From Yamagishiella unicocca (taxonomy: Eukaryota; Chlorophyta; Chlorophyceae; Chlamydomonadales; Volvocaceae), in NCBI GenBank assembly GCA_003116995.1, contig BDSL01000005.1, positions 1,054,001 through 1,118,000 of the forward strand: a stretch of DNA of 64,000 nucleotides. The letters run 5' to 3'. The translations under genes were made by a program, and so were the position numbers. The notes beneath the pieces are model-generated. The model did no database searches. It was not told where the DNA came from and saw only the letters and a list, made by a program, of their open reading frames with translations. The number at the start of each line of letters is the position of its first letter. The stretch's first letter is position 1. Shown piece by piece: positions 10,130-21,400 of this stretch.

Positions 10130-12101
10130 TGCGGACACGTGCAAGGTGATGTCATAAAGTTCCGTTTTAGTTGTGTTGCGTTGTGCTAGCGGTGCCGGTG
10201 GTGGTGGCAGTGGTAGCAGCGGCGGCGGCGAGGTGGCGTGGTGGTCGGCTGGCTATCCGGCAAAGGCGGCCAACAAGAGCTGGCGGCCAATAAGGGCGTG
10301 GAGGACGCGGCGGTGTCGACAGCGGACGCCATTGTAGTATCGTACATTTCTTTGTACGACAGCCACGATGTGGAGGAGAGCTGGGAAACTAGGGTACCTG
10401 GAGGGGGGAGGTATAGCGTGTCAACCAGAGGGGTAGTACCGATGTTACCGGCCGGCTGGTTGGGTGTTATTTGCCGCTGAAGGGCGGAGTCAACTTGCCA
10501 CGACGTCAACTTACATGGCTGGGCGCCAGGTGCAACACCGTACCTTGCATGCGAGTGTAAGCTTAGGCGCGTGTAAGCCGAGCGGAGTTGTTGGGTGTGG
10601 GCGGCAGCGTACGTTAGGGTGATGCTGGATGCGGCGTTCGTTAGGTTGTGCTTAAGGTTGCGAGGTGATGCCTAGGCCTACTGGGCGGCAGCTTCAATTT
10701 TGTCGGAGAGGTGTTGCGGCCATGGCGGATCGACGTCGGGGGACGCCTCCTTCGGAGTATGACAAACGTCAGGTGGCGAAAAATACGCACATACATATAT
10801 AAGTGCTCTAGATATTTTGTTGTGCGGGGATCAGCACAGCCAAGGCTTTTTCGTTCCCACCCCCAAAACCCTTTGCGAGAGTCTTAGTAATCTGTGTTCT
10901 TTTTTTCTTTTCAAAAAGGTCGTGAGGGGCGCTGGCTGAAATAATATTAATAATTAAGGTAGGCTCTCGACAGCAGCTGTGGTTGTGTCTGTCCGCCGTG
11001 GTCTTGACGGCATAAAGGAGACGGGACAAGGCCAAATGGTGATGTGTGGTGTTGTAGCGTTACATCGATCGCCTCTGGCGGCATCGTCGCCATTTGCTAC
11101 CAAGGTGCTTATATAAAGGACGGCACCGGTGCTATTGGAACTATACAATACAAATCGTCGATGTGTTGTGTCGTTTAGACAAAATCTGTCGAATGGGTCC
11201 AAGGGCAAATATAAAACCGCTAAAGAGTCCGCCTGCTTCCACGGCTTCACCACCTTAGGCGCCCGATGGCTTTACCTTACGGTCTGCCTCCCACTGTAAG
11301 GGTTATTACCACCGCAGGGCCCAACTCGCAAACATCACGCCCCCCACCCTAGCCGCGACCCACCGACACCACCAGATCGCTCCAGGCCAATGACACCATG
11401 ATAGGTAAAATAATCCCCCAAGGGAGGGGCCGCGGCCACCTGAGTCACTAACACATGTGCCATGTGTACGAAGTGGATTTGGTTTAACGGACGCAGCAGC
11501 GGTGCGCATCGGGAGTGCAGCTAAAGAAAGCAATGCAACCATTTATCGGGAGGAGTAGGATGTCCTAAGTTTGAAAAATCATATGCAGCTACACAAATGG
11601 CAATTGTTCAGATAGAATGACGCATCCTAATGCCCATCGTGGCAAGCTGCTCCAACCACAACTGCCGCAAACGCGCATCGCATCGCACGCACAGCGGAAT
11701 CACGCCCGCGCCGCAACTGCTACTAGCTAAAATGAAGACCCGTTACCGCTCCTGCAAAGTGGAAAAACACGCGCATGGATACTACCCGCAACCGCCTCAA
11801 CCGCCCCGCGGCGCTGCCTCTTGCCTGCACGTCTGGGCAGCTGTAACATAGCCAGCCCCTAAATCCCCATTGCACGATCGCTTCTAGCAAGCTCGGCAAA
11901 CCAGTAAACATACGCAATACAATCCGGGGCCGAGCGTCTCAACGCAACTGCAAAAGCCAGGTGCCTCGAGGGCTCTCCCCTGCCCCTGCGCTACTCCTGC
12001 ATGATCATTCAGCATCCATCAATCACATATACATCTAGCAGCACCTAGCCTGCAGGCGTAGCTGGTCTCGACAACGATGGACTGTTCTATCATCCACCCA
12101 C
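10130..12101. other. Two-kilobase gene-poor stretch
   Basis: Contains the presumed 3' UTR of the 880-codon ORF (to about 10580), AT-rich sequence with TATATAA-like strings around 10790-10800, and the 3' flank of the minus-strand coiled-coil gene. I see only short ORFs with no conserved motif and no RNA gene. Confidence 0.4.
10556..10576 (+). terminator. Candidate TGTAA poly(A) signals (two copies)
   Basis: TGTAA occurs at 10556-10560 and 10572-10576, about 430-450 bp after the stop of the 880-codon ORF. TGTAA is the usual poly(A) signal in volvocine algae. The assignment is by position only. Confidence 0.45.
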
Positions 12102-12928
12102 TTATAGACGACGCAAAGCCTTGGCGCACTCCGTGACCTCAGCCAGCAGCGTCTCCGTCTGGTACTGGCAGCTTTGCAACGCCGAAGCCTTCTCAGCCAG
12201 AGCCAGCTGCGCCTTGCTACGGCTCTGCTTGGCAGCGTCCTCGCGCTCACGCAGCCAGCGGATAAGGTTCTCGGCAGCCTTGATCGAGTCGTCCTTGAGC
12301 TTGCTAGCCTGGATGGCCGACTCAAGCTGGGTTCGCAGATACTTTAGCTCGAGGTCCTTATCGCGGAGCTGCGCGTGCAGAATGCGCTGGCGGTAGTTTC
12401 GCCCTAGGAACTGCGCCTCAGCGGGTGCGTAGATCGCGTCAGAGGCGGAAGCCTGTGTGCGGACGGAGCAGCGGAATTGCGTTCAGTCTGCGAACTGGGT
12501 CAGGCCGAAGCAAGCAAAATCTGGAAGAGCTTGGCGGTGAAAGGTTACGCGAGCGACTGTCGCAGAATGTTTACCTGAATCGCGACGTCGGCCTCGCTGT
12601 AACCGTTCGAGAGCCATCGCAGGCCTTGGAGGCTGTCCGGAGGTGGCGATAAAAACGAGGAAAATGGGTGAGTTGTAGATAAATCCAGCTGAAGCTGTAG
12701 ATAACAGTCGACGGCAATGTACGTGTTCTAATAAGTGCGCTCCAATTTCGGGCATTTGTGCATGGCATGTGCGGAGGCGGGTACCCACAAACTTTACGCT
12801 TACCAGGCGAGCGCGGCCACTGCAAAGACGGCTAGTGACATAGTTTTGGGCATTTGGTGCTTCAAGGCGCGCTTGCAGGGCTCTGGCACGCCCAGATATC
12901 GGAGAGCGCGCTGCTGGCAAGCGTTCAT
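12102..12928 (-). CDS. Small single-pass membrane protein with a long coiled coil
   Basis: Three exons on the minus strand: 12928-12804, 12632-12575, 12452-12102, phases 2 and 0, about 177 residues. The N-terminus (MNACQQRALRYLGVP) is followed by a hydrophobic segment, MSLAVFAVAALACLQGL, near residues 30-46. From about residue 70 the protein is continuous charged heptad-like helix (RNYRQRILHAQLRDKDLELK; LESAIQASKLKDDSIKAAE; LIRWLREREDAAKQSRSK), ending in CAKALRRL. This is a membrane-tethered coiled coil; no family is recognised and no enzymatic motif is present. The start is the first ATG in the exon carrying the membrane segment. It lies divergent to the SDR gene with about 470 bp between start codons. 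Confidence 0.72.
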
Positions 12929-13397
12929 GTTGTCGATATGAGCGACAAACACCACAACTGGATCAGATTCTAGGAGTGCTAAGAGCTCGGATTGGTGAAA
13001 GAGCTCTGCGTTAGCCTACGTGCGTAGTGGAGCGCACGTCTGGGGCAATGGCTTGGTGATGCCAGCAGGTCGTGGTGGAGGAACTATGATGTAGGGGACT
13101 AGGCGCTTGGTATGGAGCACATGGAAGCCCAATATTTCGTCATGAGGCGTTCGAGGACTATTTTTGAGTCAGGCCGGCGCAACTGTAATGTACGATCATC
13201 CGTAGCTTGAACGGCGCAACTTACTCGATGCGGTTTGCTCCTGGCCCGCCCGCCCTAAGCCTCAAACTGTAACGCTCATCAACTTCGAATTATCAAGTAT
13301 TATACGAATCATCGTTACGCGATCTATTGCAGGCTTAAACATCCTTGCGACGAATCTGCCGGTTCGCACGTCAGCCAAAGGATCCCGCAAAGCAGTC
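12929..13397. promoter_or_regulatory. Divergent intergenic region between coiled-coil and SDR genes
   Basis: About 470 bp between opposite start codons, AT-richer around 13260-13330. It presumably contains both promoters. No recognisable element beyond base composition. Confidence 0.4.
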
Positions 13398-16300
13398 ATG
13401 CGCTGTGCAAGTATCTCCGCTAGGAATGCCGTTATCCAACGGACAAGGCTTGCAGGTCAGCTTGGGGGCTTCGACTGTCGTGGTGTCCACATCCGCCACA
13501 AATCTAATAGTAGAGGCCCTTACCGCGTCCATCGGCACACTCTCGGACCTCGATAGACATGGAATAATTCCGATCTGTTGCTGCATATTGCGTTCAGCGG
13601 TTCCAAGAGCTGCTGACAAGTCGCCGAAATGTCACAGGCCAGGGCGTGCGGAGACAGAGCACGGTGACGGTTCGGGTTGCGTCGGAACGGACCGGCTTGG
13701 AGGAATATAAGGTGCTGGTTGCTGGTGCAACTGGTGGAACCGGCAAGTGAGTGCTTCGCGGAGGTTGGCGGTGGAGCAGCGGGGGACGTATCGGCAAGTT
13801 GGCGATGGAAACGCTCACCTTGCCGACGCTGCGCTGCTCATGCCTAGCGTCATTGCCGCTCCTGATTTTTTATCCACATCTGGAAAAGCAAAATTAAGCT
13901 CCCTTCTCGTCTCAACCGCCCTCGAAGATCGCCCTCCGCCCCTCTCCTCGTCCCATGACCCACTCCCACCCCCGCCGCCTCCAACACCCTACCCAACAGG
14001 GCCGTGGTGGATGCGCTGGCGGCCAAGGGCGTGTCGGTGCGCGCTCTGGTCCGCGACACAACCAAGGGAGGCAGCCTGGCAGGTGTGGGCGCTACCACTC
14101 AGCTGGTGCGGGGGGACGTGTACCAGTTCGCCAGCCTGCCCCCGGCGATGGACAGCTGCACGGCGGTGGTCTGCTGCACGGGTGCCAAGGACCCTTCGGA
14201 CCCGCTGGGGCCCTTCAGCGTTGACTTTCAGGTGCGCTCCTGAGAGCCTTTCAGGCGCACTCCCCGCCTTCCCCTCCCTTTCCCACTGCCTGTATACCGC
14301 AACCGCTCGCCTGCATGTCTCCATGCCTGCCCACCCGCGAACAATCCTTCGTATCCCGCGTCTTGCCGTCCGCCGGCCTGCGCTCCTCATCTGTCCGCCT
14401 GCATGCGCCTACGATCGCCGAGGTTACGGGTGGCGGCGGGTTGGAGGAAGCGGGCGCCACAGGAGACCACGGCAGCTGGGCGGGGGATGGCGGGACGAGG
14501 AGGGAAGTGGTCAGAGCCCTTAGGGCTATAGGAGAGGCATCTAAAGGGGCTCGGAGGGGTTAGGAGGTCAGGGGCTCAGGGTCATGGACCGACAAATGCG
14601 GAAAGAGAATTAGCTGCAAAAAAAACTAGCGATGCATGGCATGGCGCTGGTCGGGTGGGTCGCGAGGGAAATCCGTGTGCTGAGAAAACCCGTTTGTGAC
14701 AGACGTTTGGGGATGGGTAGGGTCCGTCTGAAGGGGGCCGTGTCGCAACGTTGCGGTGGACAGCGGGGCTGCGGTTGCGGTCACAGGGTCTAGGGGGTTA
14801 CGTGAGTGAGGAAACCACCGGGATTGCGGTTCAGCCTTTTTGGAAAAGCGAGTGCGGGATGGGGAAACCTCCCGTTCCAAGTAAGTGCGGTGCGGTGGGC
14901 GCACGGACACGTACTGTCATGGCACATACGTAATCGTTTTTTTCCAGAGCACTGTGGTGACAACGTTTTCCTACCTGGGAAATAGCAAGGGGCTGCCGTT
15001 TTGGGAGGGAGGAGTCCGAGGTTGTGCTGGTTGGCTGGGCGCCGCTGATTGGACGATACGTGTAGCCGTACCGGGGCTCCCAGCGCTCCACAGCGACAGC
15101 ATTCGGGCGCGTGGAGGGGAGGAGTGAACCCCGGGTAGCGCTTTCCAACATGTCCCAAATCCCAAAAGTTGCGTAGGACTGCGTAGGAAAGCGGTCTGGC
15201 AGCAACTGCAAAATGGGCCCCTAGCGAAAGGCAGGTGGCGAACTAGGGGAGTCGAACTAGCTTTACGGGAGTCGTGCGAAGCGAAGATTAAGAGATATGG
15301 CCTAAACTGAACCAAATATAACAACTTCGGTGTTCGTTTAATGGTTTTTGACCGCGATTGATTGACGCTAGTGGAAGCTGTGGAACTCAAGAGCCAACGA
15401 AATTGTGTTTCTGATTTGTGGAAACGCGATTAGTTGACGCAACCATAGCACAGAGCACGGCGCATCACAGGATGGAGCAACCTCATGCAGGAATAGGACT
15501 CCTCACAACACCAAATCAACGGGAGAGACGGACCCGATCAGCGGCACGGGGACGGCGGTGATGGGTGGCGGGCAGCACCATGCCGCCACCGCTACTGTTT
15601 TCGGTGGTTATTGATACCCGTCCGGACACTCGCGGCCGCTGGGTCTCTGACAGGGGTTTGCGGTGCCTCTTGAGATCTCAAACAGCGATTCATGACTCAC
15701 CCATGCAAGTTACCTCCCGAGTCCACTGAATCAGCTGACACACATGCCAGCACTCGCACGATGCCACCGCTGCAGCTGAGGGCAGAAATGCCACCCAGTT
15801 CTCACGGGAGCTAATGGGGCAGGCAGCCCCAGTAGTGGGTTGAAGGGGCAGGCAGCCAGAAGTGGGTTGAAGGGGCAGGCAGCCGGAAGTGGGCTAGTAG
15901 CCCCAGTACTGGGACCACTTCCCGTTGCTTTCCATGTGATTTCATAGCTCGAGGCAAGTCCCATGTTCGGGAGGCCCTGGCCTCGGAGGACCCACCCAAT
16001 CAATCGCCAGATCAACAGATTAAGTCGTTACTCGCGACTCCTATCCTGGGGGACTGTGGAAACGCACGCAACCAACATGCTCCGTGTTATCCCCAACTTC
16101 TTTTCCCTCCAGGGCACCTTGAACCTCATCGCGGCGGCCAAGCAACAGGGCGTGAAGCAGTTCATCCTAGTAAGCAGCATCGGCGCCGACGACCTGCTGA
16201 ACCCGCTCAACCTGTTCTGGGGCGTGCTGTTCTGGAAGAAGCGCGCCGAGGAGGAGCTGCAGCGCAGCGGCCTGTCGTACACGATCGTACGGCCGGGAGG

Positions 16301-16938
16301 GCTCAAGACCAAGCTCCGCGAGGTGGGGGGGAGAGAGGGTGTGTGTTTTGGGGCTCCTGGCAGGACATGGGGGGACTGTTCGTGGAGATACAGGAAGAAC
16401 CCTGACGGGCGTCCCAGGTGGTGAATTTCGCTCCTGAATTTCACTCCTGTTTATCATCGTTCCGCGACCGTAAAAACACAGCATCCCTCGTGAAAAACAA
16501 CCCTGTACTGCAGGGCGAGGTGGCGGGCAACGTCCTCATGGCTGGTCCCGGCACGTACGGCGTGCCGCCCGTCAAGAAGTCGGGCAGCATCCTCCGGAGC
16601 CAGGTGGGTCGGGAGGTTGGGGGAAGTGCCGGGGGTTTTTAGGGTTTAGCGACACGGGACGCTGCTCGGGCTTAAAGAGTTGGAGCCTGAGGGGGAGCAG
16701 GAGTAGGAGGCACACCGAGTCATGCCGCCCACGCTATTTTGTGTTTTGCCTCACCCCGTGCCCCCTGCGCCGGGTAAGCTTCCTGACCTCCCCCCACCCT
16801 GGAGTGCAGGTGGCTGACGTTTGTGTGGCAGCGCTGACCGAGCCCCTCGCGGCCAACAAGGTGGTGGAGGTCATTGCGGAGAAGGACGCGCCGGCCAAGG
16901 GCATGGGGGAGCTGTTTGCGGCCGTCAACTACTTTTAA
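13398..16938 (+). CDS. Atypical SDR, TIC62/NmrA-like NAD(P)-binding protein, probably plastid
   Basis: Conserved exons: one ending at 13746, then 14000-14231, 16113-16322, 16514-16603, 16810-16938, all phase-consistent. The Rossmann start is KVLVAGATGGTGK, with the glycine motif of atypical SDRs, followed by LAAKGVSVRALVRD. Later blocks are VVCCTGA, QFILVSSIGADDLLNP, KKRAEEELQRSGLSYTIVRP and PGGLKT, then GNVLMAGPGTYG, the order seen in plant chloroplast proteins such as At2g34460 and TIC62. The usual Tyr-x3-Lys is not evident, as in that subgroup. A tentative first exon 13398-13455 encodes a transit-peptide-like start (MRCASISARNAVIQRTRLA). Splicing it to about 13608 keeps frame and gives about 285 residues, but that acceptor (ccaag) is poor, so the 5' end is uncertain. 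Predicted role: NAD(P)-dependent redox or a structural role in the plastid. Confidence 0.8.
15815..15897. repeat. Three tandem copies of a 27-30 bp unit inside a long SDR intron
   Basis: Units beginning ggggcaggcagcc at 15815, 15845 and 15872 lie inside the unusually long intron 14232-16112 (1.9 kb). The rest of this intron is unique-looking, moderately AT-rich sequence without a supported gene. Confidence 0.75.
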
Positions 16939-18434
16939 GGTAGCCGCCTTTCCGCCTCCCCCTTTTCTGCCGCTGCAATTTGCCGGGGGACCAGCAGGAG
17001 TGTGTGCAGCGATCGAGGGTGGCACCTGTAGTTATCCTGTAGTTATCGTAATGTTATTTGTATCATGCTACGCATGGTTGCGAGAGGTTGTTGTGAGGAG
17101 GGGATGCGTTGGTCGGTTGTCGCAGGGCGTTTGCGTTGTGCGCTTGCTTTGAAGACGTGGAGAGCGTTTGATGGCGTGAGGATGGACGAGAGAATTCCCT
17201 TTAAAAAATATTTGCCTCCGCTGTGATCTGGAACCCTCTGTATTGGAGGCTTCAAGAAGCGAGGGAGCTGCAGCGTGAGCTTTTTGAGTTGTTTCATGAT
17301 TACGTCCAAAGATCCCACTTTGTACATTTCAGTGAGCATCAGACACGTAAAAACGAGGTGGAGAAGAAGTGAGGACGGCGTTAATGCTGCATCAGTTGCT
17401 TCTTTAATTGCAGCGACAATGTCTCGGGCTGAGAGCCTCAGGAAGACTTGAGTTGTTTGCCACGCGCGGCGCAGCTCCTGTCGCCCCTGCCACACTCGTC
17501 GCAGTTCCTGCCGCCCCTCGCCCCTCGCGGCCATTGTAAGGTTGCCGCCACAACATGATAGGTGCCGCACAGTTTCGGGTTCTGGGCAAGCCACCGCCAC
17601 TGCGTTAGCAAGCAGCTGCAGGCCTGAGCTGAGCCAACACAGCCGTCAGGCGGCGGCAACTCGCGAATGGCGGACCGCAGACGATGGAGCTGGCGAGGGG
17701 AGGGGAGGGCGTTCGGCGTTGGTGTCTGAACGATAGACGACCAGGAGAGACGCACTTGGGCTGCAGAATGCAGCCGCGTTCCCACCCAGGCCTGCCGCGG
17801 CTGTGTGTCTTCTCCGCCTTAACACCGCCTTTACACACGGCTCAGGTGTACACACATATATATGAAGATATCCGTACATGTTACTCTGCCACAAACGTCC
17901 AAGAGCCACACACAGCGGCCGCACTGGCCGAGTCCGTCCGCATGCCTGAAGGTACCGAAGGCTAATACGGCAGCCCCCCTGGAGCACCCGATGACAGACA
18001 TTAACTCCTCATCCATAGCCGACACCCTCCACCACCAGCACCCCAAGATTACCAGTATTGTCACCATCACCCCATCACATCACCGCCACCACTGTCGCAA
18101 CACGCGTCTGCTCCTCCTCAACCCCCCCCCCACCCCCCATCACTACCACCACCCACCGCATCGAAACGATAACAACACGAGCCCCTCCCCTAGCCAACCT
18201 GCACCCCCCGCCCGCCCCTTAACAACCACCACCGAGATGAGTACCATCTCTGGCCGCAGCCCCTCCTCCCCTTGCCCTGTCGTGACATCGATAAGCACAC
18301 CCGCTCAGCCTTGCCTGCCTTGCCTCGCCGCCCCTTTCTGCCCTCCGTTTCCTATGTCGTGTAACCGGGCCTTCTCGCCACTCCCCTTCCCTTTGTCGTG
18401 CCCTCGGGTCTCCTCGCCGCCCCTGGCATCAAAC
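16939..18434. other. Intergenic between convergent SDR and TAF6 genes
   Basis: Holds the two 3' UTRs. A 185-codon minus-strand ORF at 17043-17600 (with LLLHLVFTCLMLTEMYKVG and Lys/Leu-rich helices) is less GC-biased than chance ORFs here, but it has no recognised motif, so it is only a weak candidate. C-rich runs occur at 18120-18140. Confidence 0.35.
17831..17835 (-). terminator. Candidate TGTAA poly(A) signal for TAF6
   Basis: Minus-strand TGTAA about 600 nt downstream of the TAF6 stop codon, a plausible distance for a volvocine 3' UTR. Positional inference only. Confidence 0.35.
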
Positions 18435-21400
18435 TCAGATGTTCATGGCCGCCAGCATCGGCGGCTGCGGCAGCCACGACAGGAAGGCGGGACCGAACAG
18501 CGCCGTCAGCGCCCACACCACCTCCCCCAAGTCCGCATCCTCCCGCCAGCTGTCCGCCAGGATAGCCCGTGGGGAGCGGGTGGGCTCTCCCTGGAGCTGT
18601 ACGGCACGGCCGATGGAGGCGGCGGCGGAGGAGCGGCCACCGGCCTGCGCGACGGGGGTTTGGAGTTTGGTTTGGATCTGTTTGATTGGGTTAAGGTGGT
18701 TATGTTGGTACTGTGTTGGCGCGTACAAGACAGTACGGAACGTACGGGTACATATACGTCCTATTAATCTTTCAGCGCCGCAGCCGGATACCACACAGGA
18801 GGCTCGCCCCCTGCGGCTCCAGGGAGGGTATGCGAGGCGACCCATGGGTCGGCACCCACAGGGAGGGTGGGAGGACGACGAGGTGCCCCTGGATGCACCC
18901 AGTGACCCCACCTGTAAGGCCTTATCCGACCGCGCAGGGGGAGGTTCCGGCAGCTCGGACTCTCCAGCCCGCCCCGCCGGTGCCGTACCGTTGGCCGGCG
19001 GCGGCGGCGGCGGCGCCGCCGGCGCCGCCGGCGCCGCCGGCGGTGACGCCACCGGCTGCGCCGCTGGCAGCCCGATGCCCTGCTTCGCCAGCTGGTGCAG
19101 CACCGCCTGTGCGGTCTTCGTGGCGGAGTGGGAGGCGTCGGCGGCTATGAGGCGCAGGTTGGACATCTGGCTCAAGGACTGGGGGGCGGAGGGGCTGGAG
19201 GTGATGGCGTTGAACAGGTCCACCAGCTGGGGGGTGCCGGCGCGGAGGGTCTCCCAGATGGCGTCGAGGTCGGGGTTGGGAGGCGGCGGAGGCACCGAGG
19301 CGGGGCCACCGGAGGCCGCCGCCCCCGCCGCGGCGCCATGTTGTGATGTTCCCCCAGCTAGGGTGCGGAGGGGCCTGCAGGCATCGGCACGCAGAGCAAG
19401 GGGCCGGCGTAAGACCTTACGGCAGTGAGGGAGCAGCAGCACCAATTTACAAAATAAAGGATACAAAATAAAGGAAAAGCCTCAGTATCCCCCTTACACG
19501 TCCGTGCGCACCTACCTCTGCCGTAGGAGCTGCCGCCAGGTGTCTTCTTCACACAGCACAGCCCCACCACCCCATACACACACCCAGCACCCCCCCTGGC
19601 CCCCCGCCTCCCGCTCCGCCGCACCGTGATGCCCTGAAGAGGTGCACGGGCAGCAACCCGTCAGCCGCCGCGCCCACAAGCTTGTCGTACATGGCCGACC
19701 CCGCGGCCGCCAGCATGGCGCCGTACACCCGCGTCGCCTCGTACTGCCGCAGCCCCTCCTTGCGCGCCGCGAGCGCCGGCTGTAGCTTGGTCAGGTAGGG
19801 CTCCAGCTGCGGCAGCAGCAGGAGCCTCACGGTGGCGTTCCCCAGCGCCACAAGGCCGGCTACAGCGCCGTAGTGGCTGGTCAGCGGCTTGGAGCCATCC
19901 AGCAGCGCCCTGAGGAGCTGCTTCGACACCTTGACCTGCGGCGGAGGGGGGGTAGGTACCGTGGGTTAGAAGAGGCATGGTTTTTAGTGTGTATTTCGTG
20001 ACACGGGCGGGACGATTCTGTGTTCTGCGTGGTCGACGTGTGGAAATACTACCGGTATTCGCTTATGCGATAGGAAACTCCCTCCCTCCCTCCCTCCCTG
20101 GCTCCCTCTTCCCTCCTTCCCTATCCGCCCCTGCCTCTCCCCCCACTAGCCGGCCACCTTGAGGCTGTAGAACGGCTCCCCGAAGCGGTCACACAGCTGC
20201 GCCACCAGCGCGGCCGCCGAGTCCCGCAGCGGCCAGTGGTCGCTCATGGGGCTGGGGCCTGGGGGGGGAGGCATCACGCCGGGGGGGGGGAGAGGAAGCG
20301 GTGAACTTGGCGGCGAGTTCAGGGCGGCCCACAACGCATGTAAGGGCACCCACACTTCCAAGGGGGGCGCCCTTTCTCCTCCCTCCCATATGCCGTATAT
20401 ACAGTAGTTCTCGCCACCTCCGGGGACATGGGCTTTCTCGACACCCTCGGGGGCACCTACCTAGCGACTTGGCCATGCAGCAGGTGAGCAGCGGCGGCAT
20501 GAGCTGGTGCAGGTAGGGCTCCAGGTGCGCAGCGGGGTTGAGCAACAGGGCCTGGGGGGGAGAGGGGTTTAAGCCGGGCGGGGGGCGGGGGTTAAGCAGG
20601 GCGGGGGGTTGAGCATGGCGGAGGGGAGCTCAGCAGGGGGTGGAGTCAGCGCTAGTGATGATGGGTGCTGGGAGCTGGGTAATGGCTCCCTCCCCCCGGC
20701 AACCCACCTGCACTATTCGCAGCACCATGTGCAGCCGGGGCAGGTGGCGCAGCCCCCCCGCCACCTCGTCGCCCACGTGCTTGGTGAGGTACGGCAGCAG
20801 CTGCTGCATGCCTGCCGTGGGGGACACAGGAAGGGAGGGGGAAGAGGGGCATCAGGCTGCGAGGCGATGAGTAAGGCCCGAGGGGTCAAGAGTCCGGTCA
20901 GGTCACGACAGCTGACGTGGCGGACAATGGGGTCGGTGGGAAGGCAGTGCCGTACACCCCCCCCCGCATCCCCCGGCCCAGTCCATCCCACCTCAACCCG
21001 GACATCTGCCCGGTCATCAATCACAGACTCAAGACTCGCCCACCACCCAGTTGATGAGGGCCACGCCGCACCGCACCCCCGATCCGTGTTACGCCACCCC
21101 TCACCCCGCCACCCACCCCGTGGGTGGGGGAGGGCTTGCGACCTACGGGTTCCGTCCCAAACCCTGCCCCACCCCGCCACCCACCCGGGTCGGACTGCAT
21201 GGTCGCCAGGATGGCGCGCTGCATGGGCGTGAGCTCCAGGGAGGAGGCGGAGGAGGCGCCTGGGCCCTCCTCCACACCGCCCCACAGCGCCTGGCCGCCG
21301 GCTGGAGGCGCCGGACCCGCCGCCGTCCCCAAGATTTGCTTTATCTGCGACCCGTGGGTCACAGGAGGGGAGCGGGGCGCGGATGAGGGCAACGAGGAGT

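Noticed and set aside
17043..17600. 185-codon minus-strand ORF as a gene
   Set aside because: Lies beyond the likely TAF6 poly(A) site, single frame, no motif, no homologous exon structure; kept only as a note.
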